Below, one piece after another: positions 11,894 to 23,269 of a stretch of 64,000 bases of DNA; position 1 is the first letter of the stretch; each line of letters starts with the position of its first letter. Position numbers and translations under genes: made by a program. The stretch is from Gonocerus acuteangulatus (Eukaryota; Arthropoda; Insecta; Hemiptera; Coreidae): positions 90,885,696-90,949,695 of the forward strand of contig OX328124.1 in the NCBI GenBank assembly GCA_946811695.1. The letters are read 5' to 3'. The notes below the pieces were generated by a model, which was not told the origin of the DNA, ran no database searches, and saw nothing but the letters and a program-made list of their open reading frames with translations.

Positions 11894-11942
11894 TACTTGT
11901 GTTTGTGTGTATGTATTTATGGACTCAAGTTTTCTATGTTAT
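11521..11942. mobile_element. PLE pLTR-only copy folded into a giant palindrome
   Basis: Nested inverted repeats. The inner arms are 11621-11696 and 11749-11824 (76 bp, one mismatch). Each is followed outward by (TA)n (11568-11623 and 11856-11895), then by outer arms of about 50 bp (11521-11570 and 11892-11942) with few mismatches. The right half, about 11705-11855, matches the terminal sequence of the PLE at 42.9-44.9 kb: a CAACCACCGAGGA leader, a GAAGAAG hairpin, CGAAATATTGCG, CACCGCTGGAGA, then CTTAAAACAAAACATATA. No reverse transcriptase lies between the arms, so this is a terminus-only copy with an inverted partial second copy. The outer arms are not seen at the 43-kb element. Confidence 0.75.
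11736..11763 (+). ncRNA. Hammerhead-like motif in PLE terminus
   Basis: CCGAAGAA is followed by a 5-bp stem (GTCGG 11741-11745 with CCGAC 11754-11758) and then GAAAT. Hammerhead ribozymes have CUGANGA, stem II, then GAAA, and are known from Penelope-like retroelements. This copy has C for U in the first box and one extra A before stem II, so activity is doubtful. Confidence 0.35.
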
Positions 11943-12180
11943 TGATAACAATTGCGCATATTACAATGAATAGTTCGTGTCTTTGAGTTAAACAGAAGAA
12001 AATATTTATTTTATTAGATCTAAATGTCAAACATTTATTTCTAATCTGTTCTTATAAAAAATACAGTTTTCTTTTTTTAGGTTTGTGAGATTCGATTTTT
12101 GAAAGTTTTTCCTATTTTAATGAGAGTTGGTACTAAAATAATTTGTCATGAGTTGTAGATAGTTAGCCGTCGAGGTGATA
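11943..12180. other. Intergenic
   Basis: Nothing recognised; AT-rich. Confidence 0.5.
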
Positions 12181-12347
12181 AGCAATCAGGGAATTGTTGG
12201 GATTCGGCTAAGAAAACGTCAATACGATTTTTGTAAATATCTTACAAAAATTTTAACAAGATTTTTACAAGCAACAAATTTTGTAAGATTTTTACAAAAA
12301 TCGTATTAATGTTTTGCTAGACGAATCCCAACTATTCCCTGATTGCT
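12181..12347. mobile_element. 167-bp palindromic MITE with TA duplication
   Basis: Terminal inverted repeats of about 70 bp start AGCAATCAGGGAAT at 12181 and end with its complement at 12347. TA dinucleotides lie immediately outside (12179-12180 and 12348-12349). The arms include GTTGGGATTCG and TACGATTTTTGTAAA blocks; only about 25 bp at the centre is unpaired. It has no coding capacity. TA flanks suit mobilisation by a Tc1/mariner-type transposase, but the family is not known to me. Confidence 0.8.
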
Positions 12348-13328
12348 TAAAATAATTTTTATATAACAAAGACCGTTTAATTTACAGGATTACAGTTTAT
12401 TCCGTGAAATTGCTTCGAAAGATCAATTCGCTTACGGTTTTGCGTGCACTAGGTTTTTAGGTTGTAGGTATTTTGAGTTGCTGATACCAATAAAACTATA
12501 TTCAAGGTGTTAAGTAGAAAAACGACGGATTTATTTCGACATTTTTTGAAAGTTGCCCAAACTGAATAACATATTAAGTCATCCTATCATGAAATAATTG
12601 TATTTATTCAAATGTTGACTCCTATTTACAGATATATCAGATACAATCATTTTAAGTGCATCGTAACATGTAATCATGGTAAGTGTATCGTATAATGTTC
12701 AAACTAGACAGTGCGTTGTGGAATGTAATCCACGTGCACAAAATCAAGTAGTAATTAAATATGATATATTAAAGATCATGAAAGTATTATGATGAGATAA
12801 AAATGAGAAGATGAGATGGTGTTGGAGTACCGTAGAGTGAGGTGTGAGCGTGCGGTAAGTAATACCCAAATGGAAACAAAACACCATAAATAGCAGCGAG
12901 GTAGGAGATGAGGTATGGCCCCGGAGTGCGGGTTTATCCTCGATGAAATATAGGCGGGGTTTGAGAGAGCCACCTGAGGGTTGTAAGGAAGGTATCTTGG
13001 CGGCAAACACGTGCTTCTTATCTATATAACCCAGAGTTATTGATAATCGCTTTGTCTATTTGCACGACAATGCTTACAATTCATCTGTACGTAATTAGTG
13101 GATGCCAGTTAATTAATTAATATTATGGACTCACATATAAACATAACCTCGAATCTAGATCTTCTAAGAAATTAGAACACAGAAATTTCAAGTTCAACAC
13201 ATTCAGCAAGTGAGTTGATGGTATCGGACCAAAAACGGCCAATGCTACATTTTTACTATGTCGAGAGTTTTACTGGATATAACGTTCATCGAACCTTCCA
13301 TTACAGTTTCAAGTTTGAATTAATCCAA
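12348..13328. other. Intergenic; GC-richer patch near 12890-13010
   Basis: The 12425-12475 part shares a short motif with 4155-4210. GTAAGT words occur near 12678 and 12855, but no matching acceptor or open frame was found. No gene supported. Confidence 0.4.
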
Positions 13329-13670
13329 ATACCACTGCCATAATAATTTGACAGACAAAGGTCTATGTTCATTTCAGGCTTTTACCTCTTTCCGAAGGAA
13401 TGTAGCTATTATTGAGGATGCACTCATAAAGGAATTTTTCGTTTCTTCCAATCTTTACCGATCCTACGTACCAAAAATGACTATATATATATATCCGACG
13501 CAAAACTCATTATATGGCATTCCCCTAGGAAACGATTAAAAGAGTTCATCAGCCACCAAAATCGGTCCATCTGAAAGTGGAAGTTTACTCTGGAAATACG
13601 TATTTTCAAACGCCGTCTTTAATTATTAATATTCCGGCCGTATAGGCCGGAATATCTTCGGAAGACCTTA
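13329..13670. repeat. Dispersed-repeat fragments and a short perfect hairpin
   Basis: 13435-13490 resembles the reverse complement of 19425-19490 (TTTCTTCCAATCTTTACCGATC type). 13550-13600 (CCAAAATCGGTCCATCTG) resembles 16510-16555. A perfect 11-bp hairpin, ATATTCCGGCC with GGCCGGAATAT, lies at 13629-13655. These look like pieces of uncharacterised transposons. Confidence 0.45.
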
Positions 13671-14395
13671 TATAACAATAATTAAGGTATACGTAAATCG
13701 AAAATTTCCCGAAACATTATTTTCTTAAACGTAAACTCATGTCGCAAACCTCTCCAAGGCGTCAAAAGATTCGTGAAAAATTGTTTTATTTATTTATTAG
13801 TCTGTGAAAAATTGTTATAATGTGAGAGTACTCAGAAATGTTAAAATTGATTCATAGCTGCTCAAAATAGCTATAGATGAGAAAAATAGGACAACAAATA
13901 AACATTTGCTATATCATTTTTTTTAAGTAACTTAAAATAGTGTAGGAACTTCATATTTTAGGACCAAAATTGTGATTACTTACAACAAACAACCCACTAA
14001 ACTTCGTTTTAAACAGTTTGATAGTTTTTGCATAATAATTTCGTAATTGAAGTTTTATCGAAATAATTAAAAATGTTCGAATTGTTGCCAAACCTTTACA
14101 TATTTGAAATATATTAAAAAAAAAAAAATGTATTAAACACTAAAGCTTTCAAAAACATTTTACAGGATGATAATCGGTCAATTTGGACACTTTCAGGATT
14201 TTGTTTTAACATTGAAGCTATGTAGCTAACCGTTTTGTCAACTCCGAAAGTAGACCCTACTTTTTTACCCAAATTACATATGCATACTTTGTTTTCCTAC
14301 ATTGCTTGATACCTAGTTTACAAGGCAGATAGCAAAAGTAGTTCAGTTGATTGTGGGTCCTTGTTGAGAACAACACTCATCAGCCATCAGCACAA
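13671..14395. other. AT-rich intergenic
   Basis: No gene recognised. Confidence 0.5.
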
Positions 14396-14720
14396 GTCCA
14401 TTGATGGACTGGATCTTTCTAACTCTCCCTTCCGTTCCATCCCCGTCTCACTCCTCCGTAATATCTCGCTCTCTCTTCCTAGCGTTCCAACTCGAACATA
14501 ACCACACCGCCTTACTCTCCCGCGCAAATACTACTCAATTCTTCGATTCGCCCTCATTCTGGTTTATTTTCTTTCTCATTCACTTCTTTTTAATGCTCGC
14601 CAATCGAACTCAAACATTAGAAATCACCCTTGAAAGCACTTGTATTCCTTCCTTTAATTTAAAAAATAAAATAAATAAAGATGATTTTCTTTTTCCATTT
14701 TTGGGGGGGGGGGGGAAATG
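14396..14720. repeat. Pyrimidine-rich stretch ending in a G run
   Basis: CT-rich plus strand with CpGs at 14420-14560, ending in G11 at about 14704-14715. The 106-codon open frame here reflects base composition (S, F and L rich) and matches nothing I know. Confidence 0.45.
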
Positions 14721-14929
14721 AATGTATATTTATTGCCTTAAAAATATGACCAGTGGTTATCAAACAAAATTAATAAGATACCCCAATATAACTACAAAAA
14801 CTACTTGGTCATATTTTTTGACCAATTTACGTAATTAAGTCCTTCTTACTTTTAATTAATCGTTGACAACTTTTTTTGATTGATACATATTTATTCCAAT
14901 TGCAAATAAAATTGCAAAAAGATGAAAAG
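14721..14929. other. Intergenic
   Basis: Nothing recognised. Confidence 0.5.
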
Positions 14930-15118
14930 TGGAAAGGGTGAGCGAGAAAGATGAGAGATTGATAGATAGATTTAGAGAGGAGGGACGGAAAGGAAATAGA
15001 GAGAGGGGGCAAAAGAAAGATCGAAGAGAGAGAGCGAAAGAGACGGCCAGAAAGAGAGTGAGAACAGGAAAGAGAAAGAGAGTGAGAACAAGAAAGAGAG
15101 ATACTCTTAGATCTGATA
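14930..15118. repeat. GA-rich simple sequence
   Basis: Purine-rich AGAGAA/GAAAG repeats. The R/K/E-rich and S/L-rich open frames on the two strands are low-complexity artefacts. Confidence 0.8.
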
Positions 15119-15525
15119 GAGTATAATTGAAGATACCCCGGAGGCCTCTTGAAGAAGAGGCTTCTCATTTCCTACCCTCACGTCTGCTTCATATAAAATC
15201 AAAGTCCTTATACACAATTGAACAGTCTCTTTCTGTTCGATCGTCCCAAGGGAGAGTAATAGACAAAAAATGTGATATCTCTGAGAGCTAATTGTACGGG
15301 GAAACCTAATTTGTAGTTCCTTCACTGAAATATCTTCAGAAATATTAAAATTTTATCAAGCATGAGAACTTATTAATGTTTCGAGGGTAATTAATTTTTT
15401 TTTTACTTACTGAAGGTATTTACTGTGTTCCTGGAACAGTTTTTATCTGAAAACGTTTCACACTGATATCTGCGAAAAAAAGCATTCTGATCCATTTAAT
15501 ATACAAGGCATTTATATTTAATGAA
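15119..15525. other. Intergenic
   Basis: No gene recognised. Confidence 0.5.
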
Positions 15526-15612
15526 ATATATATATATATATATACACATACATATATATATATATATACATATATATATACTCATACACACACACATACA
15601 TATATATAATAT
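15526..15612. repeat. (TA)n/(CA)n compound microsatellite
   Basis: TA runs broken by ACATACA and a CACACACACATACA block. Confidence 0.9.
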
Positions 15613-16614
15613 GGCCCTCTGCTCATAAATTCGAATTGGCATAACTGGCGGAAGGTCGATGATCATTAGATGTGCCATTCTCTATCTATGTCTATTCAGT
15701 AAAATTCGTATTTCAACAGTTCCATTTTTTAGAGGTACCATTATACATTTTTTAATGATCCGTGTCGGATGAAGAATACAAATTACTGCGGACTTCGAAG
15801 CTGTTCTTTTGAATACCCTCTTCAATATTGGACGTTGAATACTATCGATTTGACAAATTGGCCATTACGCCGTTACAGTATGCAAACATACGCGACCCAC
15901 GATTCTTCCATTAATGAGTAGCTATGCTCGGTCCATGAGGAGTTGTTGTTATTGAAGAAGTAAAACGAATTTATAACCAGACTATTTATTCTCCTTATAT
16001 GACCTGAACAACGGAGGCATACAATGCTCTGATATTTTCCCGTCTGGTCTTGACTATGAATGCTTTCATTCCTATCCCGATAGAATTGTCTAGACATTAG
16101 CGTATATTTCGTTGATTTGATGTAATTTTCACAATAAATGGGATCCGATATTTTTTATTAAATTCTTGATTTATTTGCACCCAACGTACTAACATCCAAC
16201 TGCCGTTTATTTTACCATTGGTTGAAGTTAGTATGCCGATAGTATTAGATATACATTCTTAATTACATAACATAAAAAAAAGAGAACAGATTAACAAGTA
16301 CCCAAAATAGGACTACCAATCACCAGTAATTACTATTACTACAATTTACTTGCTAAAAATTTAAAGAATGTACTTCATAAATTGAAAAGGATAACAAGAA
16401 AATTTGAATTATTGAGTAAAAAGCACACATTGGTTAAATGCAAAAGATTTGACTGTTATTCTCAGAAAGAAGCAGCCTTAAAAGAAAAGTCAACCCTGAG
16501 TTCGTAACTGCCAAAATTGGTCCACCTGCATGGGTCGTTTACTCCGGACACAAACCATTCAAAAGAAGATTTTAAAAATATTGTACTCGCGTATATGATT
16601 CTCCTCTTCGAGCA
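15613..16614. other. Intergenic with a repeat fragment at 16500-16560
   Basis: 16510-16555 shares a CCAAAATTGGTCCACCTG segment and GTTTACTCCGGA with 13550-13600. No gene recognised in the rest. Confidence 0.4.
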
Positions 16615-16836
16615 ATGTATGATAAATATTCAAGCAGACCGGTAAAACTCGCTGAGCCAGAAAGTGCATACAACTTGCAAATTGCGATGAATGCGTTGCT
16701 TTTGCTTATTGTTCCCAATCGAGATGCGTATAGAAATTTTTCCCGGCGTGTCGGCATTACTGTCGAAGTCAGAGGGAGGAGGATGATCTCCATGATGGAT
16801 GGGCAGCAGCCATATCCCCCGATTAGGGATGAATAG
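16615..16836 (+). other. Unrecognised 73-codon open frame
   Basis: The frame begins MYDKYSSRPVKLAEPESAYN and ends in a stop after PPIRDE. Composition is less AT-biased than the surroundings and amino-acid usage is balanced, which is why it is listed. There is no family I recognise, no clear splice context and no promoter. The opposite strand is also open over most of the same stretch. It may be a transposon remnant given the repeat fragment just upstream. Confidence 0.2.
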
Positions 16837-19230
16837 CCCGCAACGATCCGTAGTGCATTGTCCAGAAAGCTCCTATTCTACTGCCGCAAGGGGTAGCAGT
16901 GTGCCGGACCCGCAATGCACACCAGTCTTGCGGCATTCTCATATAGTATTAGTCCCTGATTGAAGGCCCTAACTTTTCTCTGCTAAAAAGCTGACTTCTT
17001 AATGAGCAATACAATGGAAATGTGATTACTCGTTTGAGTTGAGGAAGTAATATACCTAATTCAATTTTTTTTTAAATATATTAAGTCAGTATATAAACTG
17101 ATATGTCTCGTTTTGCTATAGATAGATAGAGTGTATATCGCAAGTAGATGACAATACCTGAAGGTGGAACTAGAGGGTAAAACTAGCCAAAACATTTAGT
17201 TTAATAATGCCAACCTCACGTTTCTATACGTTTTTGTTCCAGACATTTCCGTTCTAAATGTTATTTCGAGAAACCCGAGGTTATTGTACGAAACCCCTCT
17301 GCGTGTACTCATTATTTATAATACATACATTACATTTTTTTAAACAGCATTAAATTTTCTTTTAGGCGAATGCATTTTCAATTTTGACAAGAGTCTTTTT
17401 CAAATAACTGTTTAAAAAATTATTATGAAATTGTATATAAATATTAATAAAAATTTCTAGTTAATGTTAAATTTTCGAGAATCACCACTCTACCAAAAAT
17501 AATTCTGCTACATACATAATTGAAAATGTAGGGGGGGGGAAGGCATGTCTAGAACAAAGGAGATTGAAACTTGCGGATGACAAAATTTAATTTTTGGACT
17601 AATTTCACGCCCTGGACTATTGTCATCTACTTACGATGCACCCAGTAGGTAAATAAATGTTTTCCAATTTACTAATATCTACATTGACGCATAAAAAGGC
17701 GCAATCACAAACAACGCGCCACTTGGCTTTTGGCGGCTGTACTGAGTAAAAACAAATTGTTAACAAAAGATGTATTTGTAATGGGTTCCACTTCATTACC
17801 TTTTACACAATAACAGAAAATAATCAAAATTTCAACCAGAGAAATCGATTCGGTTATAGATTTGCTGGTATAAGTGCATTCTCCAAGTTATACAAGGTAT
17901 GTAGATATTACATAGTGCTATTTTAATGATAATTCTAACGCACCTCTGGAGCGTTGGGTTTCTTGAGTAGGTTCAGGTACTGGCTACCATCGCCCAGTCT
18001 TAAGGTTGATTTTGATTATTTCCTTCAAATGTTTTAGTGACTATTAAATTTTGCATATTATTGTATATTCACTGATACTTTTTGCACTTCCAAAACGTTT
18101 ATCGTTCTAAAGTGTAATGTAGGGTTTCTATTTATATACAGGAATGGTATCGGAATCCTACTAATTATCTAGAATATTGTATGAACATAGTTGAGGGAGT
18201 TGATATTGTTTATCTCTTTTGCTTTATGTCACCCCGTCCTCAAAGATCATAAGGGCACTCCGCACTCCAGCTGAATTTAATTATTTGTGTATTTGTTGTC
18301 TTTATTATATGTTGAGACAGTTCGTCGTTTTCTGATTATGGGTATAAACGAGTTGCAAGAGATTAAACTGACTTTCGAAGGTCAAAATCCTATTATCCGT
18401 GAGGAGTGCAACGCACATAGGAGTATTTGTACTCTAAAACCGGTGAAAAGTGCAAATCGCCAAGTTGCGTTATAATCTTTTCAAACGTGCTAATCTGTAA
18501 GTTCGATAAATTGTCTATCTATTGGTAGCCAAATGTTTTCCTTTCGCTCTAGCCTACTGTTGTTTCTTCCGCACTCGTCAGTTTAATTTGTTGTCCTCTC
18601 TATTGTGGTTAAGTTTGGATGAAATCTCCTATTTAATATGGAAATGGGATGCATGTACTTTATCTTGCAACTGTCTTTTGTTGTTTAAATTAAACTTTTT
18701 TAGAGAGTATTTATTTGGGTACATTTTTTATCCCAAAATAATGAGATATCGAGATTTTTAGTTACTTGTCGGGTCTTGTCGAGCCTTATTTCTTTTACAT
18801 ACATGAAATTTAGGCTAATGACAATTGCCCAATGCGATAAATTATCCGCCTTCATCTGCCATTTTGTTTTTTATTCATTTAAAGTTGAATGTTAAGTTAG
18901 TTATTTATTGCGGCATTACGATTTTTCGTTTTTTCCAACGATGACCACAACGTTCGTTGGAGTAAAAATTACGGCCGGTATTGACAAATAATTTCATTAG
19001 GTCCGGAGGGTGGGGAATACGCCCTCTTCATAAGGTACATACTCCCAACACTACTTGAATAAATTAAAGTACCTTTTTATTTTTAATTTCAGATGAGGAA
19101 TACTTGCAAATAAAATGTATTTTTACGAAATCACGTTTGCCCGTTTCTTCCTTGTTTTTGTAGAAGTTTTTAAAAATGAATGCAACATATGGGTAAAAAA
19201 AGAAGGCATTTGCTTATTTCCGGGCGCCAT
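16837..19230. other. Intergenic; weak inverted pair near 17143 and 17640
   Basis: CGCAAGTAGATGACAATA at about 17148-17166 and the complement of CGTAAGTAGATGACAATA at about 17618-17640 face each other, perhaps ends of a roughly 500-bp MITE. G8 lies at about 17531-17539. No gene recognised in this interval. Confidence 0.35.
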
Positions 19231-19334
19231 TTGATAAGTCTCGACGAGAACAATAAATGTTTTTCGTTGAAAAAGTTTGATATCTACAACCTTTTAGTAA
19301 TTATTCCTTTTGTGGCCCGCTTTTGTGGGACACC

Positions 19335-19337
<3 letters not shown>
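19231..19337 (-). mobile_element. Mariner-like terminus remnant
   Basis: The segment ends GGGACACCCTG directly against a TA tract. Read inward this is CAGGGTGTCCC, a start common to mariner-type and related elements, with TA next to it as expected for that superfamily. Only one end was found and the inner boundary is a guess. Confidence 0.45.
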
Positions 19338-19399
<62 letters not shown>

Positions 19400-19412
19400 A
19401 ATATATATATAT
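19338..19412. repeat. (TA)n microsatellite
   Basis: TA tract of about 75 bp abutting a mariner-like terminus. Confidence 0.95.
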
Positions 19413-20534
19413 AAATTTAAACGGGGGTAATTTTCGGTGTCTACTATATAAGATCGATAAAGATTTGAAGAAATTTTTAAAAATGCCGTCATGATAACAA
19501 CCTCAGTAGCTACCTAAAAGTGACCCATTTTCGCCATAAGCAATCAATCTAATATTAGCAAGCTAATAGGAGGTCAATCTAATAGTAGCTGAAAAGGAAA
19601 GCACCAAAATTATGGAGGAAGTCGAGGATGAAGACGAAGATAACAATGACCGATGAAGATGAACTCTCAACAAATCATTATTTTGTAATATTTTTCATTC
19701 AAAACTTGTATATTTTGTATAAAAACGTCTAATTAAGGTAGAAAATTGTATGTGCGACGAAAAGAAATAGTGCTTTTTACATTACACATTGTGCACTCAC
19801 ACTTATTTGATAACAAAACAGGACAAATGGAATTATAAACTGTGACAGGACATATCAAATTATAAAATGTATAAAAATTAATGAAATACTTATCAACTTA
19901 CCAATCCACTAACACGGTTTGCTCACAGAGCGCAGTACATACATTGATATTATCTAAATTTCAGCTTCTTTAAAAAGTTGAAAAAATGTTTCCTTTCATC
20001 TCAAATGTTTCCTTACTATTTTTTCAGCTGTTAAATTATGTATCCTCCTTTCTTTCGTCTATTTTAAATATTGTTTAGGCCCTATATTTTCAAGCATTCT
20101 TCGGTTACTGACATAAAGAACAGCTAAGCTCGCATTGAGCTCTTTCTAGATATAGCTAAATTATTTAGCTTCTGAGAAAGATTTAGGATTGATAATTTTT
20201 TTTAATACTTACTGTATTTTAAATATAAATTTATATCCATCAAAGTTCTAATTTAATGTTCCTACGTTTGACACTAATGTTGGTGAACTGCAGTGTCGAC
20301 CTTTCTGAAAAGGCTGGTGTTGGAAGGCCTTGGCCCTCAACATAATAAACACTGCGTTTTACGATAAAGGAATAATAAAGAAAAATATCGAGGGAAGGAG
20401 GAAATGAGCTAAAAATATATAGATACAGTTTTAGTGAAAATGGAGTTGTATTAATCTACAATCGCCGATAAAATCCATTTTGGTAATCTCCACGGGCACA
20501 GTTAGAGATACAAAAACACACGTCACAGGAAAAT
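19413..20534. other. Intergenic; repeat fragment at 19425-19490
   Basis: 19425-19490 resembles the complement of 13435-13490. A GAAG/GATGAAGA-rich patch lies at 19610-19660. No gene recognised. Confidence 0.4.
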
Positions 20535-20650
20535 ATCTTTCTCCCACTCACTTTCTGTCTGCCTATTAGCATAAATATGCTTTAGCGATGACTAAACAGA
20601 AAAAAAACGTTACCAAGAAGTGTCCGCTGGCGTTCGCGCATGCGCGGTAG
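20535..20650. promoter_or_regulatory. Candidate promoter with perfect NRF-1-type site
   Basis: CGCGCATGCGCG at 20635-20646 matches the NRF-1/EWG consensus YGCGCAYGCGCR exactly on both strands, in DNA where CpG-rich 12-mers are rare. NRF-1-type sites cluster near animal transcription starts. A CTCCCACTCACTTTCTGTCTG-like pyrimidine tract lies about 90 bp upstream. No exon was linked to it. Confidence 0.35.
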
Positions 20651-20770
20651 CCATGTACAAATACGACGACTGTATGTTATACAGTACATTACATAGGTTG
20701 TCGGGTGGACCTAAAGCATATTTATGTTCCTGAATTTGAGCAGAAGGCTCTAAAAGATTTTTTTATAAAT
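20651..20770. other. Short intergenic segment
   Basis: Nothing recognised. Confidence 0.5.
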
Positions 20771-20842
<72 letters not shown>

Positions 20843-20947
20843 ATATGTATATATATGTATATATATATATATATGTATATATATATGTATATATATATGT
20901 ATATATATATATATGTATCTATATGTATATATATATATATATGTATA

Positions 20948-21001
<54 letters not shown>
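20771..21001. repeat. (CA)n then (TA)n/(TATG)n microsatellite, about 230 bp
   Basis: A short CA run is followed by a long TA tract interrupted by regularly spaced TATG units. Confidence 0.95.
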
Positions 21002-21005
<4 letters not shown>

Positions 21006-21737
21006 TTGAAACATTTTGGTATAATTGCTTCATAAAAAGTTATGTGTGTGAGAAAGAGAGAGAGAGAGCTAGTAATGAGAGGAGTACAGAGAGAAATAAG
21101 GAGGAAAAATAAAGCTCCCTATGTATTATGCATGTAAGTAGAATGGAGTGAGGCCTCCTCAGCTGGAATATTTAAACTACAACCACCTTGATTTTCCTTG
21201 CCCATTTCCACCCTTCATCCTGGACCTAATTCAAAAGGAGCTTTCCCTCTTGAAATTCGATATGAAAGGGGAAAAATAGGGAGGCAAGTGTTAAAAGTAG
21301 AGGGAATCTTATACATTCAAATGTTCAAATTAGTTTCTGAATAAAGTGAAAGTTTTAAAACACCCTCGAGCCCCTTGTGTTCTAGCTGTGAGATTTACCT
21401 GGTCTTTTGGAGGTACTATTTACTTGTCACGGTTCTTCTGTAAATTCTAGGCTTAATAAGATTTGTATTATTCGTTAAACTTTTTCCTACGTCTAATATT
21501 GCAACGCTTGCAAAATTTTAAGTAAAACTACAAAACTATCTTTACCTAACCTTTTAATCCTTTGGTGGTTTATCAGGTTACCGAAGTATCAGAGTAGAGG
21601 GTTTCGACCTGAAATGGTTATCAGTGGTAGGTTATCACTAGTAACATTCTATACAAAACCCTTTGAAATTGTAGTAACAGCTATGTTTATCTCTTTTAAC
21701 TATAGTGTTTGTTTTAAATATACTTACAGTCCAGACT
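21002..21737. other. Intergenic with (GA)n at about 21050-21069
   Basis: A short GAGAGA tract is followed by unique sequence. No gene recognised. Confidence 0.5.
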
Positions 21738-21906
21738 AAATTGGCCCTGAGTTTTTGGTACTTCTATTATTGATTATGATATTTTTATTTAAAATAACGA
21801 ATTTAGGCATATATCACAATCAAGACTTAATAGGCCTTCAGTTTTTGTTTTACGTTTTTAGTATTGATTATGGCGTGGTTTTATTTAAAATAGCGAATCA
21901 AACTCG
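21738..21906 (+). repeat. Imperfect tandem duplication, about 93-bp period
   Basis: Two segments share GGCC(T/C)(T/G)AGTTTTTG, TATTGATTATG and TTTTATTTAAAATA(A/G)CGAAT in the same order. Confidence 0.6.
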
Positions 21907-21969
21907 TCATTTATCGTTTCTAAATAATGAGAAAGATATGTTACTAACGCACTAGTACAAAAAAAGTTA

Positions 21970-22210
21970 CCATCTTTCACAACTACTTACAGGACATGGA
22001 AAAATAAACTGTTTTTTATACAAATACAAACTTACTGACTTCAACACTTGTACTTGTGACCAACCATACTGAACAAACGTACATACATTTAATTAACGAC
22101 TGCTCACTAACAGAAGAATACAGGACAACATTAAAAAATTCTCTAAAAAGACAAAAAGAAGTGTGCGATAAGCCCAAAGAAATTGTTCTTTGTTCTAGAA
22201 AAATGTAGTT
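21970..22210 (+). pseudogene. LINE 3'-end remnant, same family as 33.6-34.7 kb
   Basis: Plus-strand translation from about 21981 reads QLLTGHGKINCFLYKYKLTD followed by FNTCTCD. The LINE copy at 33718-34128 has the equivalent LTGHGNTNSYLHRFKLTD and SNTCLCD. After a one-base frame shift the match continues as TEQTYIHLINDC. This is the C-terminal Cys/His knuckle region of an RNase H-type non-LTR retrotransposon. It is 5' truncated and frameshifted, so dead. Confidence 0.7.
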
Positions 22211-22802
22211 AATTAGTAAAAAAAGATACAAGATTGAGATGAGATATTAGATTTAAGTACCTATCCCCGTATTGTTGGAAAATCTCAAGTACCTGTATAA
22301 AAAGCAGATATCCGATCAGCAGACATAAATTTTCTGTTATCTTTAAATTTACTTTATATTTTGTTTCGTTTTTCTGCTTACTAACAGATTATTGCTAGTA
22401 GGAATTCCGTAAATTTTATACTATTCCTCGAGTCACATTAGAAATTTAATAACAATTCGATTTGTCTCATTAACTGATATTTTATATTAAACCATAGTGA
22501 ATGTATATACAAACTCATAAAAAATAAAAATATTGTTTACATAAAATTTGGATATTTGTAACTGAAATGTAATAGAAAATAAAGTAGATTTATACACTTT
22601 TGCCGAAAACATTTACAGACATTACCTTAAAATTAATTTTACTTCTTTTCCTACGACAGAAAACCATTAAAAACTGTACCTAACGTATTAACGTAACAAC
22701 GTAAGATTTTCCCCGTTAACGAAGTTTACCATTTAGGCAAAGCATTTGTGTACCAATATTTTTTAAAAACGAACCATATTTGAGCCTGCTAGAGAGCGAA
22801 CA

Positions 22803-22804
<2 letters not shown>
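22211..22804. other. AT-rich intergenic
   Basis: No gene recognised. Confidence 0.5.

Positions 22805-22866
<62 letters not shown>
22805..22866. repeat. (TA)n microsatellite
   Basis: About 31 uninterrupted TA units. Confidence 0.95.
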
Positions 22867-22869
<3 letters not shown>

Positions 22870-22964
22870 GTCAATTCAAAACGCCATTATTTTTATGATT
22901 TATGAGTTCTGAAACATTTTATTATTGTGATATTTTTTAGTCTGCACTTCAAGATCGCATGATC

Positions 22965-23024
22965 GGGCCAATGTCATAAGCGGGTTTCCTTCCAGTGGAT
23001 GGAGAGAGGGAACGCACTAAAACT
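22965..23024 (+). repeat. Copy of dispersed repeat family (others at 61.7 and 63.2 kb)
   Basis: TCATAAGCGGGTTTCCTTCC, then GGATGGAGAGAGGGAACGC and CTAAAA, parallels 61775-61836 and, inverted, 63231-63290. Confidence 0.6.
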
Positions 23025-23269
23025 GTGTAATACCCCTAGAAATCAAATGTTTTTAGAGATTATAACATGAACTGCCTTGAATTGAAGTACAGAAAGAAGT
23101 CGTTTATTTATTTTTCGTTACTCTATTACACCACAAACTGAACAATTCTGGGGGCAAAACTAATAGAGTCGAGAAGCAATAAGCACACATTGATTCTCTT
23201 TGTTTTGGGTTGCACACTCTCCCTCCCTCCCGGGGCTGGAACAACGAAGGAGGCACTCACTGGGTAATT
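23025..23269. other. Upstream flank of candidate promoter
   Basis: GC rises toward the next feature. No separate gene recognised. Confidence 0.4.

Noticed and set aside
14401..14721. 106-codon open frame as a gene
   Set aside because: CT-rich composition, no family, ends in a G run; no splice or promoter support.
20705..21033. Open frames of alternating Ile-Tyr here and at the other TA tracts
   Set aside because: They are six-frame translations of (TA)n microsatellites.
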